A DNA stretch of 64,000 nucleotides from the NCBI GenBank assembly GCA_933228675.1, contig OW121740.1:37423792-37487791 (forward strand). The letters run 5' to 3'. Positions within the stretch are counted from its first letter, which is position 1. Every line of letters begins with the position of its first letter. Origin of the DNA: Stomorhina lunata (lineage: Eukaryota; Arthropoda; Insecta; Diptera; Rhiniidae). Below are positions 1 to 12,115 of this stretch, piece by piece. The notes beneath the pieces were generated by a model. That model had not been told where the DNA came from. It saw only the letters and a program-made list of their open reading frames with translations, and searched no databases. The position numbers and the translations under genes were made by a program.

Positions 1-1318
1 GAAAATTTTTTCTATAGAAAAAATTTCATTAGAAAATTTTTTCTATAGAAAAAATTTCATTAGAAAATTTTTTCTATAGAAAAAATTTCATTAGAAAATT
101 TTTTCTATAGAAAAAATTTCATTAGAAAATTTTTTCTATAGAAAAAATTTCATTAGAAAATTTTTTCTATAGAAAAAATTTCATTAGAAAATTTTTTCTA
201 TAGAAAAAATTTCATTAGAAAATTTTTTCTATAGAAAAAATTTCATTAGAAAATTTTTTCTATAGAAAAAATTTCATTAGAAAATTTTTTCTATAGAAAA
301 AATTTCATTAGAAAATTTTTTCTATAGAAAAAATTTCATTAGAAAATTTTTTCTATAGAAAAAATTTCATTAGAAAATTTTTTCTATAGAAAAAATTTCA
401 TTAGAAAATTTTTTCTATAGAAAAAATTTCATTAGAAAATTTTTTCTATAGAAAAAATTTCATTAGAAAATTTTTTCTATAGAAAAAATTTCATTAGAAA
501 ATTTTTTCTATAGAAAAAATTTCATTAGAAAATTTTTTCTATAGAAAAAATTTCATTAGAAAATTTTTTCTATAGAAAAAATTTCATTAGAAAATTTTTT
601 CTATAGAAAAAATTTCATTAGAAAATTTTTTCTATAGAAAAAATTTCATTAGAAAATTTTTTCTATAGAAAAAATTTCATTAGAAAATTTTTTCTATAGA
701 AAAAATTTCATTAGAAAATTTTTTCTATAGAAAAAATTTCATTAGAAAATTTTTTCTATAGAAAAAATTTCGTTAGAAAATTTTTTCTATAGAAAAAATT
801 TCATTAGAAAATTTTTTCTATAGAAAAAATTTCAGTAGATAATTTTTTCTATAGAAAAAATTTCATTAGAAAATTTTTTCTATAGAAAAAATTTCATTAG
901 AAAATTTTTTCTATAGAAAAAATTTCATTAGAAAATTTTTTCTATAGAAAAAATTTCATTAGAAAATTTTTTCTATAGAAAAAATTTCATTAGAAAATTT
1001 TTTCTATAGAAAAAATTTCATTAGAAAATTTTTTCTATAGAAAAAATTTCATTAGAAAATGTTTTCTATAGAAAAAATTTCATTAGAAAATGTTTTCTAT
1101 AGAAAAAATTTCATTAGAAAATTTTTTCTATAGAAAAAATTTCATTAGAAAATTTTTTCTATAGAAAAAATTTCATTAGAAAATTTTTTCTATAGAAAAA
1201 ATTTCATTAGAAAATTTTTTCTATAGAAAAAATTTCATTAGAAAATTTTTTCTATAGAAAAAATTTCATTAGAAAATTTTTTCTATAGAAAAAATTTCAT
1301 TAGAAAATTTTTTCTATA
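1..1318. repeat. 31-bp palindromic satellite, family A (homogeneous)
   Basis: About 42 head-to-tail copies of a 31-bp unit made only of A/T runs and a central CTATAG. Within each unit the 26 bases centred on CTATAG are their own reverse complement (six T before it and six A after it, closing on GAAA and TTTC). The remaining bases are a CATTA linker. Copies are nearly identical; rare variants are a TTTCGTTAG at about 770, a CAGTAGATAA at about 832 and two TGTTTT copies near 1060-1090. The array starts at base 1, so its true left end lies outside the window. Confidence 0.97.
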
Positions 1319-2440
1319 CAAAAATTTTCTTTATAAAATTTTTTCTATACAAAAATTTTCTTTATAAAATTTTTTCTATAAAAAAATTTTCTTTATAAAA
1401 TTTTTTCTATAAAAAAATTTTCTTTATAAAATTTTTTCTATAAACAAATTATCTTTATAAAATTTTTTCTATAAAAAAAATTTTCTTTATAAAATTTTTT
1501 CTATAGAAGAATTTTGTTTATAAAATTTTTTCTATAGAAGAATTTTGTTTATAAAATTTTTTCTATAGAAGAATTTTGTTTATAACATTTTTTTCTGTAG
1601 AAAAATTTTCTTTATAAAATTTGTGTATAGAAAAATTTTCTTTATAAAATTATTTCTATGGAAAAATTTTCTTTATAAAATTTTTTCTATAGAAAAATTT
1701 TCTTTATAAAATTTTTTCTATAAAAAAATTTTCTTTATAAAATTTTTTCTATAAACAAATTATCTTTATAAAATTTTTTCTATAAAAAAATTTTCTTTAT
1801 AAAATTTTTTCTATAGAAGAATTTTGTTTATAACATTTTTTTCTGTAGAAAAATTTTCTTTATAAAATTTTTGTATAGAAAAATTTTCTTTATAAAATTT
1901 TTTCTATAGAAAATTTTCTTTATAAAATTTTTTCTATAGAAAAATTTTCTTTATAAAATTTTTTATATAGAAAAATTTTCTTCATAAAATTTTTTATATA
2001 AAAAAAATTTCCTTTATAAAATTTTTTCTATAGAAAAATTTTCTTTAGAACATTTTTTTCTATAGAAAATTTTTATTTATAAAATTTGTTCTATAGAAAA
2101 ATTTTATTTATAAAATTTTTTCTATAGAAAATTTTCTTTATTAATTTTTTTCTTTGGAAAAATTTTCTTTATAAATTTTTTTCTATAGAAAAATTTTCTT
2201 TATAAATTTTTTTTCTTTTTGAAAATTTTCTTTATACAATTTTTTCTATAGAAAAATTTTCTTTATAAAGTTTTTTCTACATAAAAATTTTCTTTATAAA
2301 ATTTTGTCTGTAGAAAAAGTTTCTTTATAAAACTTTTCTATAGAAAAATTTTCTTTATATAATTTTATCTAAAGAATAATTTTCATTATAAAATTTTTTC
2401 TATAGAAAAATTTTCCTTATAAAATTGTTCTATAGGAAAT
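1319..2440. repeat. Degenerate extension of satellite family A
   Basis: The period stays close to 31 bp, but the linker changes from CATTAG to CTTTATAAA and point changes and 1-2 bp indels accumulate. The half-unit TTTTTTCTATAGAAAA is still recognisable in most copies. A block of about 300 bp with the same variant order (ATAAACAAATTATC, then AGAAGAATTTTG) occurs near 1440-1600 and again near 1740-1830, which indicates a segmental duplication inside the array. This looks like the older edge of the homogeneous array. Confidence 0.9.
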
Positions 2441-4045
2441 AACTACCCTTTTAGAGTATGCAAGTTTCCCTAAGAGAATTCTATAAGACTCTTTGTTACC
2501 GATCCTCGTATAAAGATCTCCTCACACACAACTCAACTTTATTAGCCAACTGCAGGCGAGGCGAAAGCACGATCAAATATGATCAAACCAAATCAGAGAA
2601 ATATTCTTCGTTAGTAGGAGCATTTTTCATAAATTTTTTGATCGTCAATTAATGTCGAATATTTTATGAAATCGATTCCTTTTTATTATGATCTTTTTAG
2701 GCCTTTTTTTTTTGGACAACGCGATCAGTGCTATCAACATTAACATACTTAGGAGTTTATGTGTGAGTATTAGGGAATGAGAATATATGAAATTAACCCT
2801 TGTAGGAAGGAAATTCTTCAAAAATGATACAGATCTAAAAGAAGATCTAAAATAGTACAAAATAATTAATTTTTTAAGAGTTTATTAATAAAATATTGAA
2901 AGGTTTTTTCAAGTAATCTTGATCTTCATTTACTAAGTTCTCGTTTAATGGGTTAATATATAGAATTTATAAAAATTACATGTGTATGTATGAATGAATA
3001 TATGATGATGTTTGTTTATGTAGTTATTGGGAATCTTTTTTTTATAATTTTAACAATTCTTAGAGTTGCTTTGTCATAAGAAGCCAATCATTACATTTAT
3101 ATTTTCTAAAGTTTATGAGGTTTAAATTTCAGTTATTCCTTCAACAAGAAAAATGTTTTCAATGTTTGAAAACAAAAACGTGGGATGTTTTTTTTTCAAA
3201 TATCAATTCAAAATTTTCTGATACAAATAACAACAAAACCTAAACTGATCTTTGACACAAAGAATATGAACATATGAAGGGGAGACAGACAGACGTTGAT
3301 TGTAGTGTCGCCAAAAATCGTATTTGGTACAAATTTGTATATTCTTTATAGATTTTCGAACAAAGAATACATATTTCAAAACTATTAAAATTTAAACTAG
3401 ATGCATGGAGGAACGAACCCCTTTCAGTTTATATTTCTTGATGATCGTTAAAAATTTGTAAGAACTTTAAATGATATCTTTAGATTTGATCTTAACTTTA
3501 GCGGTTTTATCTTTAAAATCTCGAGCGGTTTTATTCTTTGGAGTTCTTGAATTTTTAATTACTTCTCCCTAACCACACTTCTGAAGGTAATTTATAACAT
3601 TTTATGTCCGTCTCTCCTAAAGACCGTGATTTTATCACAATCATTTCAATTTGTAGCTGTTTGTGATATGATCACTGTGATTCTTAAACCAATTTGGTAA
3701 CGATCGAAATCATTAAAAACAAAAATTTAGATGATTTTAATCTTCAAAAGTGGCGCACGATCATCATTGAACAGTATTTTGTCTTTTTATTTTTATGGCA
3801 TTTAATTTGTTGTTTATTTTTTTTCTCATCTGATCTGTGAATCAATCGAAAACCACCGAAGCACTAAATGACAAATAAAATAACAAAAAAAATATCCCTA
3901 AGAAGTTCGAAATTCGAATGTCTTGTCAATGCGTGTTAATGATGTTGAAGATCATGTTTTACATGATATTTTATTGTCGTTAATTATCATTATCATTACG
4001 ATCAGTCACACACAACAACAACATTATTTACATTATTTTATTTGT
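2441..4045. other. Spacer without recognisable gene
   Basis: AT-rich, apparently non-tandem DNA. The longest open frames (64-71 codons) have no recognisable domain or codon bias. A short GGGGAGACAGACAGACG stretch at about 3279 resembles the CAGACGGACGG-type stretch of INE-1/DINE-1-like elements, but no ends are visible. Confidence 0.6.
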
Positions 4046-4400
4046 TGTAAGCCTAATCTTTGGTATAACTGACGCCAGGTCGGTGTTTTTTATGATTTGA
4101 ATCCCTAAAATGTTTCCGATTTTCTTTTTTTTTGGGTTTTGGGACAAATTAAGTTGTGGTACGAGCTACAGCTGCAAAACAATCGATAGTTTTATTTTTT
4201 TATAAAATTTCGATAGTTTGTTTGCACTATCGATACTATCGGCAAATTTTATTAGTAAATACGAAGTCGCTTAAATGTTGCTAACGTCATTTTTTTGCAT
4301 ATTATTTCGCGCAGTTTTTTAGACGCGGTCAAATTTTTATGGTAATATTTTAAAATTCACTATAAACGACTTCGTTTTTTGTAAATGAACTAGAGTATAC
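4046..4400. repeat. Direct repeat, copy 1 (TATCGATA-containing)
   Basis: This copy and 4543-4914 share the same order of blocks: TAGCCTAATCTTTGGTATAA, a run of T or G, ACGAGCTA, CGATAGTTTTAT, CACTATCGATACTATCGGC, GAAGTCGCTTAAATG and a GAACT...GTATACC end. The block CTATCGATAC contains TATCGATA, identical to the Drosophila DRE core, flanked by inverted CGATAGTTT / ACTATCG motifs. The function is unknown. Confidence 0.85.
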
Positions 4401-4542
4401 CATATGTTGGACACCAAGCAATGGTTCTGATTGCTCTTAACTTGGTAAGCCAAGATTGATCTGGGTACATCCTTCATCTCAACTTTACATACTGACCTCC
4501 GCGTGGTATCATCTGTTTAACTGTTAACATCCATTAAAGAAG
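4401..4542. mobile_element. Fragment of an interspersed family also at 47445 and 52960
   Basis: The stretch GGTTCTGATTGCTCTTAACT at about 4424, followed by GGTAAGCC and CTGACCTCCGCGTGGTATCA, recurs with changes at 47445-47590 (+) and, for the first part, at 52870-52960 (-). In those two places it sits just upstream of a reverse-transcriptase C-terminal motif, so it is probably non-LTR element sequence. Confidence 0.5.
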
Positions 4543-4914
4543 TTGTTGTAGCCTAATCTTTGGTATAACTGACGCCAGATCAGTGTTTTTTATGATTTAA
4601 ATCCCTAAAATGTTTCCGATTTTTTTTTTGTGGGGGGGGGGGGTTTTGGGCAAAATCAAGTTGCTGTGGTACGAGCTAGAGCTGCAAAACATTCGATAGT
4701 TTTATTCCTTTTATAAAATTTCGATAGTTTGTTTTCACTATCGATACTATCGGCAAATTTTATTAGTAAATACGAAGTCGCTTAAATGTTTCTAACGTTA
4801 TTTTTTTTTTGCAAATTATTTCGCGCAGTTTTTTAGCCGCCATCAAATTTTTATGGTAATGTTTTAAAATTCACTATAAATGACTTCATTTTTTGCAAAT
4901 GAACTTAAGTATAC
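4543..4914. repeat. Direct repeat, copy 2 (TATCGATA-containing)
   Basis: Second copy of the 4046-4400 sequence, longer mainly because of a poly-T/poly-G expansion near 4620-4645. It again carries CTATCGATACTATCGG (about 4739-4754). It ends about 45 bp before the open frame of the RTE-like element at 4959, which makes a 5' untranslated or promoter role conceivable but unproven. Confidence 0.85.
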
Positions 4915-4958
4915 CTTATCTGGGAGCCATTCCGACGCATTGGGTCTAAGAGTCTTAG

Positions 4959-6587
4959 ATAATTGTACTTAGTTGCGGCTGCAAGCGGGCGTCTGTCTCG
5001 GATCGAGCGGCTCGCTTTACAAACGTGGCTCTTGTCATTGGACTCATCATCCAACGACTTAGCACTTACGATGTTTTAAGCATGGGAAGAAACAACATTA
5101 TAGAATATACTACTCCGACGAGTAATCAAGCGAGAAAATCCCCTGCTACGGCAGCTGGTACAAGGATTTTGGAGGTGCCTAATCTATGCAAGAACATCCT
5201 GATGAATGAAACCAATTATATCCAAAGAAATCAAACTATAAAAACTAATATAGGCATTAGAGCGTCTCGACTTATATGGGGAAAAAATAAAGTTCGCCGT
5301 ACACCATCGAATATAAAGCATTGCTATGAGACAGTTTCGAAAAAAATTTTTTTAATTTTTTTCGTTGCACATTGGGGTCGCCAAAATACATTTTTCGTTA
5401 TATCTTCGGCATTTACAGTCGGATCTCGAAGTGTGATATATCGATGTTTTTGTCTCGAAGAGGCCAACATTTTTCTTTAATAGTCATTAATCTTGGGTAT
5501 CCGGTTCTAGTATTTATCTATCAGACCCCTGTTCCTACCACCCTAATGTACCATCCTAATATCAGAAAATTAAAGCTCTTAAAAAATCGTTAAACTTTTA
5601 CTAAGGAAGTTTTTCGATTTTTCAAACCGATCTATTACAAACAAGGAATTTCTTATTTTGCCGCACATAGGGATCGCCAAAATACATTTTTCGTTATATC
5701 TTCGCCATTTACTGTCGGATCTTAAAGTGTAATATATCGATGTTTTTGTCTAACGAAGGCCAATGTTTTACGATATTAATCATTGACCTTAACTACATTC
5801 TTCTACATAGTACCTACCGAAGATATAACGAAAAATGTATTTTGGCGATCCCTATGTGCGGCAAAATAAGAAATTCCTTGTTTGTAATAGATCGGTTTGA
5901 AAAATCGAAAAACTTCCTTCGTAAAAGTTTAACGATTTTTTAAGAGCTTTAATTTTCTGATATTAGGGTGGTACATTAGGGTGGTAGGAACAGGGGTCTG
6001 ATAGATAAATACTAGAACCGAATACCCAAGATTAATAACTATTAAAGAAAAATGTTGGCCTCTTCGAGACAAAAACATCGGTATATCACACTTCGAGATC
6101 CGACTGTAAATGCCGAAGATATAACGAAAAATGTATTTTGGCGACCCCAATGTGCAACGAAAAAAATTTTAAAAAAAATTTCGAAACTGCCTCATAGCAA
6201 TGCTTTATATTCGATGGTGTACGGCGAACTTTATTTTTTCGAGACGCCCTAATAGGCATGAAAGAAAGTTTAAAGTTTGCTACATGGAACGCACGCACGC
6301 TATACGAAACTGGAAAACTGGAACATCTAAGGCGTGAAATGTTGGGTTATAAAATTAATTTGATGGCGGTGCAAGAAGCAAGATGGACAGGACAAGGGAA
6401 AGTACGGAACGAAAATACTGTGTTTCTTTACTCCGGTCGCCCGGAGGGTGATGAGCATAGTAGGGGTGTGGGCTTTCTGATTACTAAAAGAATAGCTAAA
6501 GCCATGATAGCATGGTATCCTATCAATGAGAGGCCAATGGCAATAAAACTTAAGACTAAAGCTCGTTATATAATACCAGCTTTATAA
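4959..6587 (+). pseudogene. RTE-type non-LTR retrotransposon, N-terminal ORF with endonuclease start, interrupted
   Basis: The open frame runs from 4959 (just after a TAG) to 5257 and resumes at 6260-6587; the first ATG is at 5082. The part after 6258 reads KESLKFATWNARTLYETGKL, then QEARWTGQG and RGVGFLI. This is the start of the APE-type endonuclease domain typical of RTE-clade elements (TWN and QExRW motifs carry catalytic Asn and Glu). The frame is split by a 994-bp foldback element plus an 8-bp duplication. Removing 1002 bp (334 codons) restores one frame, so the ORF was continuous before insertion. It stops soon after the RGVGF region, where sequence joins the 585-bp satellite, so the rest of the endonuclease and the reverse transcriptase are missing. 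This is a dead 5' fragment. Confidence 0.8.
5258..6251. mobile_element. hAT-like foldback element (MITE type) with 8-bp target duplication
   Basis: Termini are TAGAGCGTCTCGA on the left and, reversed, TAGGGCGTCTCGA on the right, fitting the hAT YARNG-like end. The direct repeat ATAGGCAT flanks it exactly (5250-5257 and 6252-6259), and 8 bp is the hAT target size. Arms of about 440 bp pair almost throughout (inner ends about 5704 and 5818) around a 113-bp loop. The left arm has an internal direct duplication: the block at about 5368-5465 recurs at 5660-5760, the second copy forming most of the loop. No transposase is present. Short ORFs in the arms mirror one another and are not genes. Confidence 0.85.
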
Positions 6588-6589
6588 CC

Positions 6590-9500
6590 CGCTACTTCGT
6601 TAGCGGCACCATTTGAATTGACAAAGTTACAAAATTTACCAAAATAACTTTTTCACTTATTTATCAATTCCGATATAAATTAAATTAAATACTTATTGGT
6701 TCTTAAGATACATATAGGACAAAATAAGTACCTACCCTCTACATTTTCAAAAAAGTACTACACACGCCTCCCTTATTTTTGTAGCTGACCCAATTTTGAT
6801 TGCTAACCCAATTTAAATCTTGTTCTTATCGCTTTTGATTTTGAATATTTTACAAAAGTTTCCTTTTTTTACCCGTTGGTTACCCCTGATCAGCCAAATT
6901 AAAAAAAAAAAAATCCGGATACATGTCCTAATATTTTTATTGCTGATCTTAACTCCATTTTTGTTAATTGAAAAAAATACCAAACACCTGTCACATATTT
7001 CTTCAATGTCAATAGAACAGTCCATAAATCATTGATTTATTTATTATTTTATTGATTTAAACAACTTGCACAGTTTAAAAGGAAAAAACCTATCTTTAAA
7101 TTTTTGACCCGTTTTTGTTATTTTCGATTGCGGTATAAATTTTGTTTCTATAATAATTGATTCAAAAATTATATATGGGTCAAAAAAGTACCAAAATTTA
7201 GTTTTTATCCTTTTTATTCCCTATTTTTAGCTCATTTACGAAAAGTACCTACTAAAAACATGACTTTTTATTTTTCTATTCGATCTAAATCCAATTTAAA
7301 TTTTTTTTCTGTCGATATTAGTATCAGAGATATAACTTTACTAATGTTTTTATTTTTTTATTTTTTTTAAAATAGGGTTTAAATAGGGTTTTAACCCCAA
7401 AACTGTTTAATTTGCAAAAAGTACTGAAAAGTCCCTTAATTTTTAGGGCTGATCTTAGACCATTTTAGTGTTTGTTTCCATCCATTAGGTTTAGAAGATA
7501 TAATGTCATCGATTTTTCCCTTTTTTACCCCTTTGATTGACACATCTCTAATTTATACTTCTGACTTCATTAGCTTAAAAGAATATTTTCCCGTTTTCAC
7601 CTTTTGGAACCCCATTTATCGTAAAAGTACCAAGCACATGTTTAATATTTTGTTAATACTTATTGATTGTGGCATAAAGTGAGTCTTTATGCTTGTAAGT
7701 TCAAAAGATACGCATGGGTTAAAAAAAGTACAAAAATATAGTTTTTACCCTTTTTGCCCTTATTAGTGCCATTTCCAAAAAAAAGTACAGAACACATGTC
7801 CCTTTCATTTTTAACCATAAGCGGCCAAATTAAAAAAAAAAAATACCGAACCCGTGTCCTTTAATTTTTAATGCTGATCATAGACCAATTTAATCTTTGT
7901 TTCTATCACTTTTGATTTATGAGATATTACGTTACCTATTTTCCCCCTTTTTACTCCAAACATTAAAAAAAGGAATCAATCGCGTGTCTTATACTTCTGC
8001 AATGTGAATAGACCTGTCTGTAAATTATACTTCTGGCTTTATTTGCTTAAATGATATTCATAGTTTTTACTCTTTTGTGCCTCATTTATCGTAAAAGCGC
8101 CAAGCATCTTCTCAATTTTTGTTAGTCCTTATCAATTGTGATGTAAATAGAGTATTTATGTTTATTAGTTCAAGAGATACTTATAGGGTTAATAAAGTAT
8201 TAAAATATAGTTTTTTCCCTTTTTCTCCCTTATTAGTTCCATTTCCAAAAAAGTACCAAACTCGTGTCCCCTTTTTTTGCAAGATGATCCAAATCCAATT
8301 TCAATTTTGTTTCTAACGATGTAAATTTCGGAGATATGATGTTACTAATTTATCCATTTTCTTTTTCAATTTTTTTCAATATGAATCCACCCGTCTGTAA
8401 ATTATAGTTCTGGCTTCATTAGTTAAAAACCTACCCTTGAATATTTTTTTTATCTTTTTTACCTCAATTATCGTAAAAGTACCAAATACGTGTCTAATAA
8501 TTCTTTGTTACTTATCAATTGTGACGTTTACTGTTTCTCTATGTTTGTTATTTCAAAAGATACGTATGGGTTCAAAAAAAGTACCAAAATATAGTTTTTG
8601 CCCTTTTTTACCCTTATTAGTACCATATTCAAAAAAGTACCAAATACGTTTCTCGTTTTTTTTTCAGCCCATCCGAAGCAAATTTCAACTCTATTCCTAT
8701 CGTTTTGAATTTCGGAGATATGACGTTACTAATATTTCCCATTTTTCCCCTGTTTTAACCCCAAAACGGCCGAATTAAAGAAAAAAGTACCGAATACATG
8801 TCCCTTAATTTAAAGTGCCGATTTTAGACCGATTTAGTTGTTGTTTCTATCACTTTTGGCTAAGAAGATATATTTTTACCGATTTTTACCCCCAAAATTA
8901 AAAAAGTACCAGACACTTATTTTACTTTTTTCAGTGTCAATTTACCAGCCAATAAATTATGCTTCTGGCTTCATTAGCCGAAAAGATATTCTTAGCTAAA
9001 AAGCAAAAAACCTACTCTTGAAAATTTTCCCTTTTTTTACCCTTTCGTCCCACATTAATCGCAAAAGTACCAAATACGTGTTTAATAGTTTTTTAATGCC
9101 TATCAGTTGCGATATAAATTATGTTTCTATGTTTATTAGTTCAAAAAATATATATGTGTTAAAAAAGTACCAAAATATAGTTTTTACCCTTTTTTATTCT
9201 TATTAGTACCATTTTTGAAATAGTACCAAATACGTGGCCATTTATTTTTTTATCCGATTCAAATCCAATTTAAACTTCGTTTGCATCGGTGTTAGTTTCG
9301 GAGATATGATGTTACTAATTTCTCCCTTTTCTACCCTGTTTTACCCTTTAAAAGGTCGAATTTCAAAAAAGTACCGAATACTTGTCCCTTAATTTTTAGT
9401 GCTGATCTCAGACTAATTTAGTTTTTGTTTCTATCACTTTTGATTTAGAAGATATATTTTTACCCCCAAAATTAAAAAAAGTACCAAAAATGTATTTTAT

Positions 9501-11500
9501 TTTTTCTTTGTCAATCGACCAGTCAATAAATTATACTTCTGGCTTCATTAGCCTAAAAGATATCCATAGCTAAAAACAAAAAACCTACCCTTAAATATTT
9601 TCCCTTTTTTACCCTTTCGTATACCATTAATCGCAAAAGTACCAAATACGTATTTAATTGTTTTTTAATATCTATCTGTTGCGATATAAATTATGTTTCT
9701 ATGTTTATTAGTTCAAAAGATACATATTAGTTGAAAAAAGTACCAAAATATAGTTTTTACCCTTTTTTATCCTTATTAATGCCATTTCCAAAAAAGTACC
9801 AAGCACGTGTCTCCTTATTTTCCTAGCCGATTCAAATCCAATTTCAACTTTGTTTGCATCGATGTTGGTTTCGGAGATATGATGTTACTAATTTCTCCCT
9901 TTTCTACCCTGTTTTACCTTCTAAGAGGTTGAACTTCAAAACAGTACCGAACATGTGTTCCTTAATTGTAAGTGCCAATCTCAGACCAATTTAGTTTTTG
10001 TTTCTATCACTTTTGGTTTAGAAGATATACTTTACCGATTTTTACCCCCAAAATTAAAAAAAAGTACCAAACACGTAGCTTATTTCTTTTCAATGTAAAT
10101 CTACCAGTCAATAAATTATACTTCTAACTTCATTAGCCTAAAAGATATCCATGGCTAAAAAGCAAAAAACCTATCCTTGAATATATTCCCTTTTTTTACC
10201 CTTTTGTACCCCATTAATCGCAAAAGTACCAAATACGTATTTAGTTCTTTTTTAATATCTGTCGGTTGCGATATAAAATATGTTTCTATGTTTATTAGTT
10301 CAAAAGATACATATGGGTTAAAAAAAGTACCAAAATATAGTTTTTACCCTTTTTTATCCTTATTGGTGCCATTTTCAAAAAAGTACTAAACACGTGTCCC
10401 CTTATTTTTCTAGCCGATTTAAATCCAATTTCAACTTTGTTTCTATCTGTATTGGTTTCGGAGATATGATGTTACTGATTTCTCCCTTTTCTACCCTGTT
10501 TTACCTTCTAGGAGGTTGAATTTCATAAAAGTACCGAACACGTGTCCCTTGGTTTTAAGTGCCGATCTCAGACCAATTTAGTTTTTGTTTCTATCACTTT
10601 TGGTTTAGAAGATATACTTTACAGATTTTTACCCCCAAAATTAAAAAAAAGTACCAAACTCGTAGTTTATTTTTTTCAATGTCCATCGACCAGTCAATAA
10701 ATTATACTTCTGGCTTCATTAGCCTTAAAGATATCCATGGCTAAAAACCAAAAAACCTATCCTTGAATATTTTCCCTTTTTTTACCCTTTTGTACCACAT
10801 TAATCGCAAAAGTACCAAATAAGTATTTAGTTTTTTTTTTAATATCTATCGGTTACGATATAAAATGTGTTTCTATGTTTATTAGTTCAAAAGATACATA
10901 TGGGTTAAAAAAAGTACCAAAATATAGTTTTTACCCTTTTTTATCCTTATTAGTGCCATTTTCAAAAAAGTACCAAACAAGTGTCCCCTTATTTTTGTAG
11001 GCGATTCAAATCCAATTACAACTTTGTTTCTGTCTATGTTGGTTTCGGAGATATGATGTTACTAATTTCTCCCTTTTCTACCCTGTTTTGCCCGCTAGGC
11101 GGCCGATTTTCAAAAAAGTACCGAACACGTATCCCTTAATTTTTAGTGCTAATCTCAAGCCAATTTAATTTTCGCTTCTATCGCTGTTGGTTAAGGAGAT
11201 ATAATGTTACCGATTTTTCCCTTTTTTACCCTTTTAATTGAAAAAAGTACCAAACACATATTTAATATTTTGTACTGGGCAATCCCTATAAATTTTATTG
11301 GTAGCTTTCTTGGTTCAAGTCAAATACAAAGAAAAAGAAAAATGGACCTACCCTAAATTTTTTTCCCCGCTTTTCCCCCTTTTTGAACCCTGAATCAAAA
11401 AAGTACCAAACACGTGTCTAATATTTTTTTCTTGTTTACCGGCTCCGTTTTGAATTTTGTTACTCTGTTGATTGGTTTAAAAGATACACATGGGTTTAAA
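6590..11500. repeat. Complex satellite, unit about 585 bp with AAAAGTACC sub-repeats
   Basis: A marker ACCAAAATATAGTTTTTACC recurs at about 7190, 7735, 8207, 8585, 9170, 9747, 10330 and 10918. Spacing is irregular on the left (378-545 bp) and regular on the right (577-588 bp). Each full unit holds about five AAAAAGTACC boxes 50-160 bp apart, several continuing into (A)ACACGTGTCC, which contains an E-box CACGTG (for example at about 9808, 10391, 10540 and 11412). Identity rises toward the right, and the array runs into the assembly gap, so its real length is unknown. No coding potential is visible; the short ORFs are fragments of the repeat. Confidence 0.9.
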
Positions 11501-11700
11501 NNNNNNNNNNNNNNNNNNNNNNNNNNNNNNNNNNNNNNNNNNNNNNNNNNNNNNNNNNNNNNNNNNNNNNNNNNNNNNNNNNNNNNNNNNNNNNNNNNNN
11601 NNNNNNNNNNNNNNNNNNNNNNNNNNNNNNNNNNNNNNNNNNNNNNNNNNNNNNNNNNNNNNNNNNNNNNNNNNNNNNNNNNNNNNNNNNNNNNNNNNNN
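11501..11700. other. Assembly gap (200 N)
   Basis: Exactly 200 N. A round number suggests a placeholder of unknown real size. The left flank is the 585-bp satellite; the right flank is unrelated sequence. Any ORF drawn across it is meaningless. Confidence 1.
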
Positions 11701-12115
11701 GCCCAAGGGAAATTTTATTTGCCCCTCAAAAAACAAAACAACAAAAAATTGCTACACAGATTCACTAAAGAAAAAAAATTCAAAGTTTTTCATACATTAA
11801 TAAAAAACAAAGTCACCCTTTTCAGCATCAGGATAAAATCCTTTATCCTTCCACCCCTACATTCCACATAACCCTCAAAAAAGAAATACAAAAAAGAAAT
11901 AAATCACAACTTTTTCATTATTACTTGATGATTTGATATAAAATAGGAATAAGTGAAATAATCCTTGTAATAAGGTTAAAGGACATAAACACAGGCACAG
12001 GACAACAACAAGTGTAAGGTTCAAACTTTTATCCATATGCCTTGTAGATTACAAAAAAAAGGGGAGGAAGCAGAAAGTCAAAAATATTTTCAAAACAAAT
12101 CAGTAAAAACGAAAC
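11701..12115. other. Spacer between gap and satellite B
   Basis: A-rich DNA with no recognisable gene, element end or tandem pattern. The 585-bp satellite does not resume after the gap. Confidence 0.6.

Noticed and set aside
1..1318. CRISPR-like regular repeats
   Set aside because: No unique spacers; continuous tandem repeat in an insect genome.
1..1318. TTC-N4-GAA (STAT-like) and heat-shock-like words in every satellite unit
   Set aside because: They follow automatically from the TTCTATAGAA palindrome; there is no independent evidence of binding.
5372..6150. Matching 73-codon ORFs on opposite strands
   Set aside because: They are the two arms of one inverted repeat, not a gene pair.
11395..11800. 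ORFs spanning the 200-N gap
   Set aside because: Most residues are unknown and flanks are satellite.
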